Source of the DNA: Pontibacillus chungwhensis
GTDB lineage: Bacteria > Bacillota > Bacilli > Bacillales > BH030062
Assembly (NCBI RefSeq): GCF_030166655.1
Contig: NZ_CP126446.1
Span: forward strand, 2,976,001-3,040,000
Length of the DNA stretch: 64,000 bases
Reading direction: 5' to 3'
The position numbers were made by a program, and so were the translations under genes. Within the stretch, counting starts at the first letter, position 1; the number at the start of each line of letters is the position of its first letter. Positions 54,209-63,320 of this stretch are shown piece after piece. The notes below the pieces were generated by a model, which saw only the letters and a program-made list of their open reading frames with translations, made no database searches and was not told where the DNA came from.

Positions 54209-56842
54209 TTATTTAGCATCGTACCATGTTGTTCCTTTAGCAGAATCAACAAGCAGTGGCACATCTAAGTCAACTGTATTTTGCATGACTTCAGAGACGA
54301 TCTCTTCAAGCTTTCCAAGTTCTTCTTCTGGAGCTTCAAGAATCAATTCATCGTGTACTTGAAGAAGAAGGGTTGCTTTTAATTGTTCCTCTTCCAAACG
54401 ATGATGGAGATCGACCATCGCCTTCTTGATGATATCAGCAGCGGAACCTTGTATAGGTGTGTTCATCGCTGTACGTTCTGCGAAACTTCTACTATTAAAG
54501 TTACGACTTGTAATATCAGGCAGGTACCTTCTTCTGTTCATGAGGGTGGTTACATACCCTTTCTGTTTTGCATCAAGCACAATTTCGTCCATGTAGTTTT
54601 TTACACCTGGATAACTATCTAAATACCGTTCAATAAATTGCTTCGCTTCTTTACGACTAATTCCTAGACTTTGAGAAAGTCCATACTCACTTATTCCGTA
54701 TACAATTCCAAAGTTAACTGCCTTAGCTTGTCTTCTCATTTGATCGGTTACATCATCTTTATCAACATGGAATACATCCATAGCCGTTTGTGTGTGGATA
54801 TCCTCATTATCATTAAAGGCTTTAATCAGTTTCTCATCCTCAGCAATATGCGCTAATACTCGAAGCTCAATTTGAGAATAGTCTGCAGCGAAGATGTACC
54901 ACCCCTCTTTTGAAGGGATAAAGGCTTGCCTGATTTTCTTACCTTCTTCAAGACGTATTGGGATATTTTGCAAGTTCGGTTCTGTGGAACTTAATCGTCC
55001 TGTTTGTGTTAACGCTTGATTAAAGCGTGTATGGATCATCGCATCATCATGGACTACTTTCAACAATCCTTCGATGTACGTAGACTTCAGCTTCCCTAAC
55101 TGACGATAAAGGAGAAGCTTTGGAATGATTTCGTGCTGATCACTTAGCTGCTCTAATACGTCTGCGGATGTAGAATAGCCTGTCTTCGTCTTTTTGATAA
55201 CAGGCAGTTCAAGCTTTTCGAATAAAATAGGCCCTAGCTGTTTCGGTGAATTTAAATTAAACGTCTCACCGGCCAAATCATGGATCTCAGCTTCTAATTG
55301 GTTGAGGCGCTCCTCAAGCTCTGCTCCCATTTCTTTCAGACGATCGACATCTACCTTTACACCCGTATGTTCCATTTCCCCAAGTATTAATGCAAGTGGC
55401 ATCTCTAGCTCATCATAGAGTTCCCATTGTTCATTCGATTGTAATTGTTCTTCCATAACCGACTTTAGCTCAAAGAGCATATTCGCTTTACGAGCAACAT
55501 GACTAGACAAGGAAGAGATTTCAGGCACTTTCATTTTAGCGCCTTTACCATACACTTCTTCATCAAATTGAATCTCTTTATATCCCATACGATGACTAAT
55601 TGATGGAATGTCGTGATGGTTCTCGCTTGGGTTAGTTAGATAAGAAGCGAGTAACATATCGAAATCTATACCACGGATCTCTATTCCATGACGCGTTAGG
55701 GCCACAGAGGTTTTCTTTGCGTCAAAAACAGCTTTTTTATTCTGACTGTTCTCTGCCCAATCTTTAAATAGTTCGGACTCGACCGCAACATCGGCAGGAA
55801 TAAAATAAGCTCCCTTTTCATGAACAAGGCCGATACCTTCTATGTTCGCGGTATGATAGTTGTCCCCTAGCATTTCGACTACAAGAGCTGTGGAGGAACT
55901 CAGGTGCTCTTCCTTCACCTCATCGAGTACGGTGACCTTTAATTCAGGGAGAGACTCCTGGACTTTCTCCGCTTCCTCTTCTCCGCCGATTCGGCTAATT
56001 AGAGATTGGAAACCAAGATCTCTAAAGAAAGCACTCACTTTCTGATATTCATACCCTGTATACGTAACATCTTCTAATCCAATCTCTACAGGTGTATCTA
56101 CGTTAATCGTCACCAGCTGTTTACTCATAAAAGCATTTTCTTTATTTGATTCAAGCTTTTCTTTTAGTTTCTTCCCGCTAACCTCTTCAAGACCTTCATA
56201 TACGTTTGATAAGGTCTCAAATTGTTTAAGCAGTTTTACAGCCGTCTTTTCCCCAACACCTGGAACACCTGGAATGTTATCAGAACTATCCCCCATCAGG
56301 GCTTTCAAGTCGATGATCTGATCTGCACGAACTTCCATTTTCTCTTCTAAGTAAGAAGGAGTGTATGTTTCAACATTGGTGATCCCTTTTTTCGTTAGCG
56401 CTACAGAAACTTGATCCGATACGAGTTGCAATAAATCACGGTCACCACTAATGACCTTGACTTCCCACTTCTCCTCTTCTCCCCTCTTCGCAAACGTTCC
56501 AATAATATCATCCGCTTCATACTGGTTTAGTTCGTAGTGCTTTATTTGGAAGTTATCCAATAACTCACGTAAAAGAGAGAATTGCTCAGAAAGCTCTGGT
56601 GGAGTCTTTTGACGACCTCCCTTATATTCTTCATAAGTTTTGTGACGAAACGTCGTCTTTCCTGCGTCAAATGCTACAAGCATATGTGTCGGATTTTCTT
56701 CTTCTAGTATTTTTAACAGCATCGTTGTGAACCCGTAAACGGCGTTTGTATGTACACCTTTATCATTGTTTAATAGCGGCAGAGCAAAAAAAGCTCGGTA
56801 GGCTATACTGTTTCCATCAATAAGAACCAGTTTATTTGTCAT
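54209..56842 (-). CDS. polA: DNA polymerase I
   Basis: An 877-residue polymerase for repair and Okazaki-fragment maturation. The 5'-3' nuclease (1-300) shows LIDGNSIAYRAFFALP and GDSSDNIPGVPGVGEKTA. The 3'-5' exonuclease-like middle lacks a normal DxE start, as in other Bacillus PolA, so proofreading is probably absent. The polymerase domain has motif A DYSQIELRVLAHI, motif B RRQAKAVNFGIVYG and motif C LLQVHDELILEAP. The start at 56842 has AAGGAGTG. Confidence 0.98.
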   Translation of the reverse strand: MTNKLVLIDGNSIAYRAFFALPLLNNDKGVHTNAVYGFTTMLLKILEEENPTHMLVAFDAGKTTFRHKTYEEYKGGRQKTPPELSEQFSLLRELLDNFQIKHYELNQYEADDIIGTFAKRGEEEKWEVKVISGDRDLLQLVSDQVSVALTKKGITNVETYTPSYLEEKMEVRADQIIDLKALMGDSSDNIPGVPGVGEKTAVKLLKQFETLSNVYEGLEEVSGKKLKEKLESNKENAFMSKQLVTINVDTPVEIGLEDVTYTGYEYQKVSAFFRDLGFQSLISRIGGEEEAEKVQESLPELKVTVLDEVKEEHLSSSTALVVEMLGDNYHTANIEGIGLVHEKGAYFIPADVAVESELFKDWAENSQNKKAVFDAKKTSVALTRHGIEIRGIDFDMLLASYLTNPSENHHDIPSISHRMGYKEIQFDEEVYGKGAKMKVPEISSLSSHVARKANMLFELKSVMEEQLQSNEQWELYDELEMPLALILGEMEHTGVKVDVDRLKEMGAELEERLNQLEAEIHDLAGETFNLNSPKQLGPILFEKLELPVIKKTKTGYSTSADVLEQLSDQHEIIPKLLLYRQLGKLKSTYIEGLLKVVHDDAMIHTRFNQALTQTGRLSSTEPNLQNIPIRLEEGKKIRQAFIPSKEGWYIFAADYSQIELRVLAHIAEDEKLIKAFNDNEDIHTQTAMDVFHVDKDDVTDQMRRQAKAVNFGIVYGISEYGLSQSLGISRKEAKQFIERYLDSYPGVKNYMDEIVLDAKQKGYVTTLMNRRRYLPDITSRNFNSRSFAERTAMNTPIQGSAADIIKKAMVDLHHRLEEEQLKATLLLQVHDELILEAPEEELGKLEEIVSEVMQNTVDLDVPLLVDSAKGTTWYDAK

Positions 56843-56880
56843 GTCTACACTCCTTCGTTCGTTTGCATACCTTTTCCACA

Positions 56881-56942
56881 AAAAAAAGGCGACTTGTTTC
56901 CTTTATTCTATCATGTTCCATAATAGAAGGAAAAAGTCGCCC
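56881..56942 (-). terminator. Long hairpin terminator after hflC
   Basis: GGCGACTT (56888-56895) pairs with AAGTCGCC (56934-56941). A second paired section (TTCCTT.. and ..AAGGAA, then TTCTAT and ATAGAA) extends the stem; seven T follow on the minus strand. Confidence 0.88.
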
Positions 56943-56947
56943 TTTGT

Positions 56948-57880
56948 CTATTCAAAATATCCCGTTAAGTTCCTTGCATATGGTGAGTCTTGCGGAAGGA
57001 TGATCGTCGTTTCCCCATTAATCGTTTTCTTGTAGGATTCAAGGGTCCGGTATAATTGGTAAAAGTCTTCATCTTTAGAGAACGATTCATTATAAATTTT
57101 AGCCGCTTCCTGTTCTCCTTCAGCTCGAATAGCTGCAGCTTCAGCATTAGCTTTTGAGAGCATTTCTGTAACTTCTCGATCAGTCTGAGCGATAATACGA
57201 TTTTTAGCTGCTTCCCCTTTTGAAAGGTACTCTTGAGCTTTTGATTCACGCTCAGAAATCATATTCCGAAATACGGTTTGTTCATTCTCATCGGGCAAAT
57301 CGGTTCGTTTAATTCGAACATCATCCACCCGAATCCCAAACTCATCTCGAGCGAGTAATTGATTTACTCGTTCAGTAATACGCTTGTGCAAGTCTCCTCG
57401 CGAGGACTCTTCATCATTTATAATTTCTTCATAGTTCATCTGCCCTAACTCGGTACGGATAACAGAGAAGATAAATTCCCCCATACGAGCTTCTGCTCCG
57501 ATCATGGTTCTGGCATTGTTAATCATCTTATCAGGATCAACAATATGCCAAATGGCGTAATTATCAATAATCATTCGTTTCTTATCAAGGGTATTGATTT
57601 CTTTCTCATTTACGTCATAGACCATTTTTTTCTTCGGTAGAGTACTAACCGTCTGAATAAGAGGGAGTTTAAATTTAAGACCAGGCTCATCTTCAATTCT
57701 TACAATTTCACCAAATTGACGAACCACTTTATATTCTCCTTCTTTCACAATCATGACACTACTGATAAGCGCTACGAGTAATAAGATCAAAATGATAAGA
57801 CTTAATCCAATCTTAATCATCCGCTTCCCATAGTTTGAATTCGACTCATTCTCCATTTCCATCACATTCTCATCACTCAT
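56948..57880 (-). CDS. hflC: HflC-like SPFH membrane protein
   Basis: A 310-residue protein with one N-terminal membrane helix (about 20-42), then an SPFH/band-7 domain (VKEGEYKVVRQFGEIVRIEDEPGLKFKLPLIQTVSTLPKK) and a long coiled coil rich in Ala, Glu and Arg (SKGEAAKNRIIAQTDREVTEMLSKANAEAAAIRAEGEQEAAKIYNESF). With HflK it forms a cage that regulates FtsH-type proteolysis. The ATG at 57880 (GGGAGGG site) overlaps the hflK stop by eight bases. Confidence 0.92.
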   Translation of the reverse strand: MSDENVMEMENESNSNYGKRMIKIGLSLIILILLLVALISSVMIVKEGEYKVVRQFGEIVRIEDEPGLKFKLPLIQTVSTLPKKKMVYDVNEKEINTLDKKRMIIDNYAIWHIVDPDKMINNARTMIGAEARMGEFIFSVIRTELGQMNYEEIINDEESSRGDLHKRITERVNQLLARDEFGIRVDDVRIKRTDLPDENEQTVFRNMISERESKAQEYLSKGEAAKNRIIAQTDREVTEMLSKANAEAAAIRAEGEQEAAKIYNESFSKDEDFYQLYRTLESYKKTINGETTIILPQDSPYARNLTGYFE

Positions 57881-58823
57881 TATCTGACCCTCCCTCTTTC
57901 GGTGTTGGTTGAACGGAGGAAGGCTTTCCGATCGGTAGGTACTTGAGCGTATTCCCATCATCATTCATAATATATAAGTTTGCATTCGGGAGCACATCTT
58001 CAAGGGTTTCAATAACGAGTCGTTCTCTCGTTATTGCAGGAGACTTCTTATAAGCTTCATAAAGAGCATTGAACTTAGCTACATCTCCCTTTGCCTCTTC
58101 AATGCGAGCTACCTTGTCGCCTTCTGCACGTGAAATAATCGCATCTTTCTCCCCTAATGCTTCTTCGTACTTTTCGTTACGGTATTTCTCTGCTTCATTT
58201 CTTTTGGTGTTACTCGTCTCACGGGCATCCGTAACCTTTGTGAAAGCTGTGCGTACTTCTTCATCCGGAAGATCCACCTCTTGTAACTTTACATCACTAA
58301 CCGAGATTCCAATATTATAATCTTCAACTAAACGGATTAACATTTCACGGACTTCATTTTCGATTTCAGCTTTACCGGAAGTTAAGGCCTCATCAATCTC
58401 AGAAGTACCAATGATACTTCTTAGAGAAGCGGAAGTAGCGTTATTTAAAGCAAGTTCAGGATCTTGTGATTGATATAAATATTTCGCTGGGTCCACAATC
58501 TTCCATTGCACGACGAGGTCAGCAAGTACAATATTCTCATCACCTGTTATCATTTGGACCTGCTTCTTATTGCTTTTATCATCCTGTGAATAGCCAAAGT
58601 TCAAACTAAATGTTTCCTTCGACAGCTTTTCCACTTCTTGAATGGGCCAAGGCATTTTAAAATGAAGCCCTGGTTCAGTTATGCTTTCTTCTGCGTTTCC
58701 GAACGTTAGAATAACAGCTTGCTCAGATTCATCAACCGTATACCAACTTGTGATCCCCACTATAATAAGAACAATTGCCGCTACCCCCATAGCGATCCAA
58801 GTATAGATTTGTTTTAACGTCAC
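57873..58823 (-). CDS. hflK: HflK-like SPFH membrane protein
   Basis: A 316-residue partner of HflC with a membrane helix at about 7-27, the SPFH domain (VDESEQAVILTFGNAEESITEPGLHFKMPWPIQEVEKL) and a C-terminal coiled coil (AISRAEGDKVARIEEAKGDVAKFNALYEAYKKSP). GTG at 58823 behind GGGGGGAT is preferred: an ATG ten codons upstream has no ribosome site and would fall about at the transcription start of an ECF-like promoter. As far as I recall, B. subtilis has no hflKC between polA and phoR. Confidence 0.9.
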   Translation of the reverse strand: MTLKQIYTWIAMGVAAIVLIIVGITSWYTVDESEQAVILTFGNAEESITEPGLHFKMPWPIQEVEKLSKETFSLNFGYSQDDKSNKKQVQMITGDENIVLADLVVQWKIVDPAKYLYQSQDPELALNNATSASLRSIIGTSEIDEALTSGKAEIENEVREMLIRLVEDYNIGISVSDVKLQEVDLPDEEVRTAFTKVTDARETSNTKRNEAEKYRNEKYEEALGEKDAIISRAEGDKVARIEEAKGDVAKFNALYEAYKKSPAITRERLVIETLEDVLPNANLYIMNDDGNTLKYLPIGKPSSVQPTPKEGGSDNE

Positions 58824-58858
58824 CCGTATCCCCCCTATTCTTTTTATTTCCATTCATT

Positions 58859-58884
58859 TACGAATTAAGGAGGAAAAAGGTTCC
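58859..58884 (-). promoter_or_regulatory. Possible ECF-sigma promoter of hflKC
   Basis: GGAACC, 16 bp, CGTA. The spacing and -10 are those of sigma-W/M/X promoters; the -35 is the more general GGAAC form, not TGAAAC. It stands about 35 bases before the hflK GTG. Confidence 0.5.
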
Positions 58885-58930
58885 GAAAATTCTATGTGAA
58901 GAAAATTGGTGCTTTCTTAAAAAAAGACAT

Positions 58931-58962
58931 AAAAAAAAGACGGAGGCGGGTTGACCTCCGTC
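58931..58962 (-). terminator. Terminator after phoR
   Basis: GACGGAGG (58939-58946) pairs with CCTCCGTC (58955-58962); eight T residues follow on the minus strand. Confidence 0.93.
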
Positions 58963-59041
58963 AGTTAAGAAAACACCTTGGATGAAAGGGTTTCATAAAG
59001 ATACTATATCAAGGAATTATTTACATATAATTAATTCAATG

Positions 59042-60796
59042 TTAACGTTTTGTAAACTTTTTAGGTAACGTAATATGAAAGGCTGTTCCTTTTTGATATT
59101 CACTTTCCACATCAATCGTACCATGATGCGCTTCCACAATATGCTTCACAATCGCCAGCCCTAAACCTGTGCCACCTGAATTTCGACTTCTGGCTTTATC
59201 TACTCGATAGAATCGTTCAAAAATACGCGGTACATCTTCTTTTGGAATTCCAATCCCACTATCCGTAACGGAAATAAGGAAAGAATTCTTCTGGTTCTTT
59301 AATTCGAGTTTAATGGTTCCTCCACTTGGCGTATAGTTAATCGCATTCGTCACAAGATTAATAACCACTTGCTTTAAACGGGCTGAATCCCCGTCGATAT
59401 ACCCTTCAGTGTCCACATATTGCTCGATTTCGATGCCTTTATGATTGGCTTGTTGTTCAACTATTGGAATAACATCTTTTACTAATGATTGTACAGAGAT
59501 ATGCTCTATATTTAATGAGAATTCTTCCTTCTCTAACTTCGAGAGCTCTAAAAGATCATGAATAAGCGACTGCAATCGTTCACTCTCTTTCAATATGATC
59601 GTAATAAACTGTTCCCTTAGGCCTTCATCTGACATTGCTCCATCAAGTAGCGTTTCTGAAAAACCTCTAATAGACGTAATTGGCGTCTTTAACTCATGTG
59701 AGACATTCGCAACGAAGTCTTTACGCATTTGTTCGAGATTCTTTAATTCAGTGATGTCATGGAAAACTAGAACAACACCCTTCCACTGATTGGCCTCATT
59801 AAAGATTGGAGCCCCTAATACTTCAAGAAATCTTCGTTCGATCTGGAGGGGAAGTATGAAGGAATGGCGTACTTTATCTTCTGTCATAAATACTTCTTTA
59901 ACAGCTTTATGAATCTCCGCTTCTTCCACTGCTTCGTAATATAAGTGCCCTAAGTACTTTTGTTCGTTATCGCCAAAATGCTCTAAAAAAGCACGGTTCA
60001 CAAGATTGATGTACCCTTTCTCATCAATTAACATAAGCCCATTCCCCATGTTATTAATAACGGCTTCTAAACGATCCTTCTGCATCTCCTGCTGCATCGT
60101 CATCTCTTGAAGATTGCGCGCTAACACATTGATCGAAGACGTAAGTACAGCTGCCTCTCCATAATTCCCTTCATAGGTTCTGGCTCTGTAATTCCCTCTT
60201 GCAAGCTCATCGGCTACATTAGACGCAGAACGGATCGGTTTAATATATTTCTCAAATATATTTCGTCCGAGCGTTGCCATAACCAAAATACCAACCAGGA
60301 GAGTAATCCCAATAATTACCCAAATGTTACTGGTGATATGGGTTAAAGAATCAATCTTTAGCACAAGTACAAGTTGCCCATTCAACGCACTATTTTCCGC
60401 TTCGAAAGGATAGAAAAACATATGGTCTTTCAAATATCCCTCATGCAAAGGACTAAAGCCTGCTTGCTGAGTATTCATATACGAATCTACCGTGTCGACT
60501 TCCCCGGTAGTTAACGATAATACTTGCTTCGTTGTATTTAAAAGAACTTGTCGATTCTCAGAAATAAAAACAAGGCCGATATCAAGCTGCGTACTAAGTT
60601 CTTCAAGCGTACTTAAATCTGAGGCATCTTCCACAAATTCAGAAAGATAAACAGCTTCATTCTCAACCCGCTCTTCAATAACATCAACAAAGAAATTCTT
60701 CGTGAGTTGAGCCAGGACCAAACCAAGACCTAACATGAGGAGAATTGCTAAAATGGAATACGTTAAAAAAGGTCTTGAATCATACTTGTTACGCAT
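59042..60796 (-). CDS. phoR: Phosphate sensor histidine kinase PhoR
   Basis: A 584-residue membrane kinase with two membrane helices (about 12-34 and 160-182) and an outside sensor domain between them. A HAMP region and a PAS domain (MGNGLMLIDEKGYINLVNRAFLEHFG) follow. The kinase core has the phospho-His in FVANVSHELKTPITSIRGF, the N box QVVINLVTNAINYTPSGG, and G boxes VTDSGIGIPKED and GGTGLGLAIVKHIVE. It phosphorylates PhoP when phosphate is short. It overlaps phoP by eight bases. Confidence 0.95.
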   Translation of the reverse strand: MRNKYDSRPFLTYSILAILLMLGLGLVLAQLTKNFFVDVIEERVENEAVYLSEFVEDASDLSTLEELSTQLDIGLVFISENRQVLLNTTKQVLSLTTGEVDTVDSYMNTQQAGFSPLHEGYLKDHMFFYPFEAENSALNGQLVLVLKIDSLTHITSNIWVIIGITLLVGILVMATLGRNIFEKYIKPIRSASNVADELARGNYRARTYEGNYGEAAVLTSSINVLARNLQEMTMQQEMQKDRLEAVINNMGNGLMLIDEKGYINLVNRAFLEHFGDNEQKYLGHLYYEAVEEAEIHKAVKEVFMTEDKVRHSFILPLQIERRFLEVLGAPIFNEANQWKGVVLVFHDITELKNLEQMRKDFVANVSHELKTPITSIRGFSETLLDGAMSDEGLREQFITIILKESERLQSLIHDLLELSKLEKEEFSLNIEHISVQSLVKDVIPIVEQQANHKGIEIEQYVDTEGYIDGDSARLKQVVINLVTNAINYTPSGGTIKLELKNQKNSFLISVTDSGIGIPKEDVPRIFERFYRVDKARSRNSGGTGLGLAIVKHIVEAHHGTIDVESEYQKGTAFHITLPKKFTKR

Positions 60797-61496
60797 CTTT
60801 AGAAGGATCCTCCATCTTGTAACCTAAGCCTCTAATTGTTTTAATATAGACGGGTTTCTTTGTGTCTGGTTCAATCTTCTCTCTTAAGTGACTAATATGA
60901 ACATCCACAATTCGGGTATCTCCAACAAAATCGTAATTCCAAACAGCGCTTAGTAATTGATCCCTGGATAATACCCTACCTTTATTTTTAGTTAGATAGA
61001 GAAGAAGTTCGAATTCCTTAGGAGTCAGTATGAGAGACTCGCCTTTAACCGTCGCCTCATATTGTTCAGGAAAGACTTTTAAGTCAGCAATGTGAATGTT
61101 GTCATCTTCTTCGGTAGTTGTTTCACGCATACCAGACCGTCTTAAGATCGCCTTAATACGCGCTACAACTTCACGAGGACTAAACGGTTTTGTTAGGTAG
61201 TCGTCTGCTCCGAGTTCTAGCCCTAACACTTTATCAAATTCATCATCCTTAGCGGTTAGCATTAGAATAGGCGTCTGAACTTGCTTCTGTCTAAGTTGCT
61301 TACATACTTCCATCCCATCCATTTCGGGGAGCATAACATCTAATACAATAAGATCAAAGAATTGTTCATTAGCTTTCTCTAAGGCCTCAGCACCTGTATA
61401 GGCTACTTCCGTTTCAAAGCCTGATTGTTCTATATTATATTTTAACAACGTTACAATCGATTCTTCGTCGTCTACGATTAAAATGTTTTGAGCCAT
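60789..61496 (-). CDS. phoP: Phosphate response regulator PhoP
   Basis: A 235-residue OmpR-type regulator. The receiver has the acidic pocket (IVDDEES), phospho-Asp in LIVLDVMLPEMDG and Lys in YLTKPFSPREVVARI. The winged-helix DNA-binding domain shows LTPKEFELLLYLTKNKGRVLSRDQLLSAVW and RIVDVHISHLREKIE. The ATG at 61496 (GAGGTGG site) gives the expected length. Three Pho-box repeats lie upstream, so the operon likely controls itself. It follows mdh and a MaoC-like gene. Confidence 0.95.
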   Translation of the reverse strand: MAQNILIVDDEESIVTLLKYNIEQSGFETEVAYTGAEALEKANEQFFDLIVLDVMLPEMDGMEVCKQLRQKQVQTPILMLTAKDDEFDKVLGLELGADDYLTKPFSPREVVARIKAILRRSGMRETTTEEDDNIHIADLKVFPEQYEATVKGESLILTPKEFELLLYLTKNKGRVLSRDQLLSAVWNYDFVGDTRIVDVHISHLREKIEPDTKKPVYIKTIRGLGYKMEDPSKDA

Positions 61497-61529
61497 CTCG
61501 CATCCACCTCTATTTCTTTTTCTACCTTC

Positions 61530-61613
61530 ATCATACAATGAATCACAGTTTTAATAAAAGCACATTTAGGGAGTTCATACTTTTCTTTACAATAACTTTA
61601 CAATTATTTAACG
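61530..61613 (-). promoter_or_regulatory. phoPR promoter region with Pho box
   Basis: On the plus strand, TTTACA (61586-61591), TTTACA (61597-61602) and TTAACG (61608-61613) are spaced by exactly five bases, the 11-bp period of PhoP-binding repeats; a weaker TTCATAC may be a fourth. TATGAT (61530-61535) is a likely -10 with a poor -35, as expected for an activated promoter. Nothing else is seen up to the terminator at 61778. Confidence 0.8.
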
Positions 61614-61747
61614 GGGGAATTCCCCAGATATCCTCCCCCCATTATGTGGAATTGCATTCGTTAAAACGTTTAGCTGCGACCCTCTATCTAACCTGCCTCC
61701 CCCCATAAACATACTTTTTAACAATAATCCCCATTTTTAATGTATAT

Positions 61748-61778
61748 AAAAATCCCTCTATTTTTCATAGAGGGATTT
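61748..61778 (-). terminator. Terminator after the MaoC-like gene
   Basis: AAATCCCTCTAT (61750-61761) pairs with ATAGAGGGATTT (61767-61778). Confidence 0.88.
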
Positions 61779-61793
61779 ACTTAAGCATTCTTC

Positions 61794-62270
61794 TTAATAG
61801 AAATTTTCCAGTGAGCGAGCTGTCATGGATTCTGGTTCAAAGGCTGGGGTAACGGTTAAGGTACCTGCGATGACCTCTTCGCTGTCTTCGTTTTCTCCGT
61901 GCACCTGAAGCTTTACGTTATGTTCGTGTTCATTGACTTCGGTTACTTTGACCGTGATGGTTACTTCTGAATAGTGGTGTAAGGGGGTTGGGTAACGAAG
62001 CAGTTGTTCTGTAATATGGCATCCTGGGCCAGGCAAGTGTGAGGAAACCAGGGAAGACACCATTCCGTATAGCATTACCGATGGCACTAAAGGACGCTTA
62101 TAAGGAGTCTGTGAAGCATAGTCATGTTGAATGTATAACGGATTGGCATCACTTGTTAATCCGAGATAAAGTAAGATATCTTTATCTTCAATGGACATCG
62201 TTTCTGTGTACACTTCTCCAACCGTAACTTCTTTTATTTTTTTGCCAAGCTTTCTTCTCTTGCCAAGCAT
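61794..62270 (-). CDS. MaoC-like hotdog dehydratase
   Basis: A 158-residue hotdog protein of the MaoC/(R)-enoyl-CoA hydratase group. YLGLTSDANPLYIQHDYASQTPYKRPLVPSVMLYGMVSSLVSSHLPGPG carries the substrate-site pattern, but the usual catalytic D-x-N-P-x-H appears as DANPLYIQ, with Gln-His rather than His alone, so activity is uncertain. The ATG at 62270 is preceded by GGAGGTGG; a TTG five codons earlier lies over it. It lies between mdh and phoP. A role in fatty-acid or polyester metabolism is only a guess. Confidence 0.82.
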   Translation of the reverse strand: MLGKRRKLGKKIKEVTVGEVYTETMSIEDKDILLYLGLTSDANPLYIQHDYASQTPYKRPLVPSVMLYGMVSSLVSSHLPGPGCHITEQLLRYPTPLHHYSEVTITVKVTEVNEHEHNVKLQVHGENEDSEEVIAGTLTVTPAFEPESMTARSLENFY

Positions 62271-62314
62271 ATTCTCCACCTCCAAAAATGTAAGCGTTTT
62301 CTTATGTTTGATTA

Positions 62315-62346
62315 GAAAAGCTGTCCTAATTCGAGGACAGCTTTTC
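62315..62346. terminator. Hairpin after mdh
   Basis: A 13-bp stem (62315-62327 with 62334-62346) and six-base loop. Ts lie inside the stem and little follows, so termination may be partial. Confidence 0.7.
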
Positions 62347-62357
62347 TTGGATTACAT

Positions 62358-63296
62358 TTATTGTACTACTTCCATAACTTTTTTAACAGAGTCAGCAGAT
62401 TTATCTAACTGAGTTCTTTCATCCTCTGTTAGGTCAAGCTCAATAATTTCTTCAATACCATTTCCACCTAGGATGGTTGGTACGCCAAGATAAATATCTT
62501 TGTATCCGTACTCTCCTTCTAAATAAGCAATGGCAGGTAAAACACGACGCTGATCTTTCAAGATCGCCTCAGCCATTTCCGTTAAGGAAGCAGCAGGAGC
62601 ATAGTAAGCACTACCATTACCAAGTAAGCCTACGATTTCGCCGCCGCCTTTACGAGTACGTTCCACAATTTCTTCTAGACGTTCTGAAGATATAAGCTTC
62701 TCAAGTGGAATTCCACCTGCATAGGAATAGCGAATAAGTGGTACCATATCATCTCCGTGCCCACCAAGTACAAAACCTGTAATATCTTTAACAGATAAGT
62801 TTAGTTCTTGAGCAATGAAAGTACGGAAACGAGCTGTGTCTAACACGCCACTTTGGCCGATGACACGATGTTTCGGGAAACCAGATTCTTTAAAGACTGA
62901 ATAGGTCATAGCATCAACAGGGTTTGTTAACACAAGAATCGTCGTTTCCGGAGAATGGCGAACGATTTCCTTTGTAACAGTCTTCATGATTTTTGAGTTC
63001 GTAGCGACTAAGTCGTCACGACTCATTCCTGGTTTACGAGCGATTCCAGCGGTAATGATCACAAGATCAGAGCCAGCTGTATCTTCATAGTTCGATGTCC
63101 CTTTAATGTCTGCATCAAAACCTTGCACAGGGCTAGCCTCAAGCATATCCAGCGCTTTTCCTTGAGTTGGTTTTTCCATATCGGGCACATCAACAAGCAC
63201 TACATCCGCAAGCTCTTTTTGCGCAATCATAAGTGCTGTTGTTGCTCCAGTGAAGCCAGCGCCAATAACGGATACTTTTCTTCTTTGAATGGCCAT
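62358..63296 (-). CDS. mdh: Malate dehydrogenase
   Basis: A 312-residue NAD-dependent enzyme of the LDH-like MDH group, converting malate to oxaloacetate in the TCA cycle. [17 protein letters not shown] binds [18 protein letters not shown] holds the substrate Arg, and [19 protein letters not shown] and the catalytic His in [13 protein letters not shown] are present. It follows icd by 24 bases, the familiar icd-mdh order. GGAAGGGG precedes the ATG. Confidence 0.98.
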   Translation of the reverse strand: MAIQRRKVSVIGAGFTGATTALMIAQKELADVVLVDVPDMEKPTQGKALDMLEASPVQGFDADIKGTSNYEDTAGSDLVIITAGIARKPGMSRDDLVATNSKIMKTVTKEIVRHSPETTILVLTNPVDAMTYSVFKESGFPKHRVIGQSGVLDTARFRTFIAQELNLSVKDITGFVLGGHGDDMVPLIRYSYAGGIPLEKLISSERLEEIVERTRKGGGEIVGLLGNGSAYYAPAASLTEMAEAILKDQRRVLPAIAYLEGEYGYKDIYLGVPTILGGNGIEEIIELDLTEDERTQLDKSADSVKKVMEVVQ

Positions 63297-63320
63297 ATTA
63301 ATCCCCTTCCAATCCTAAGA

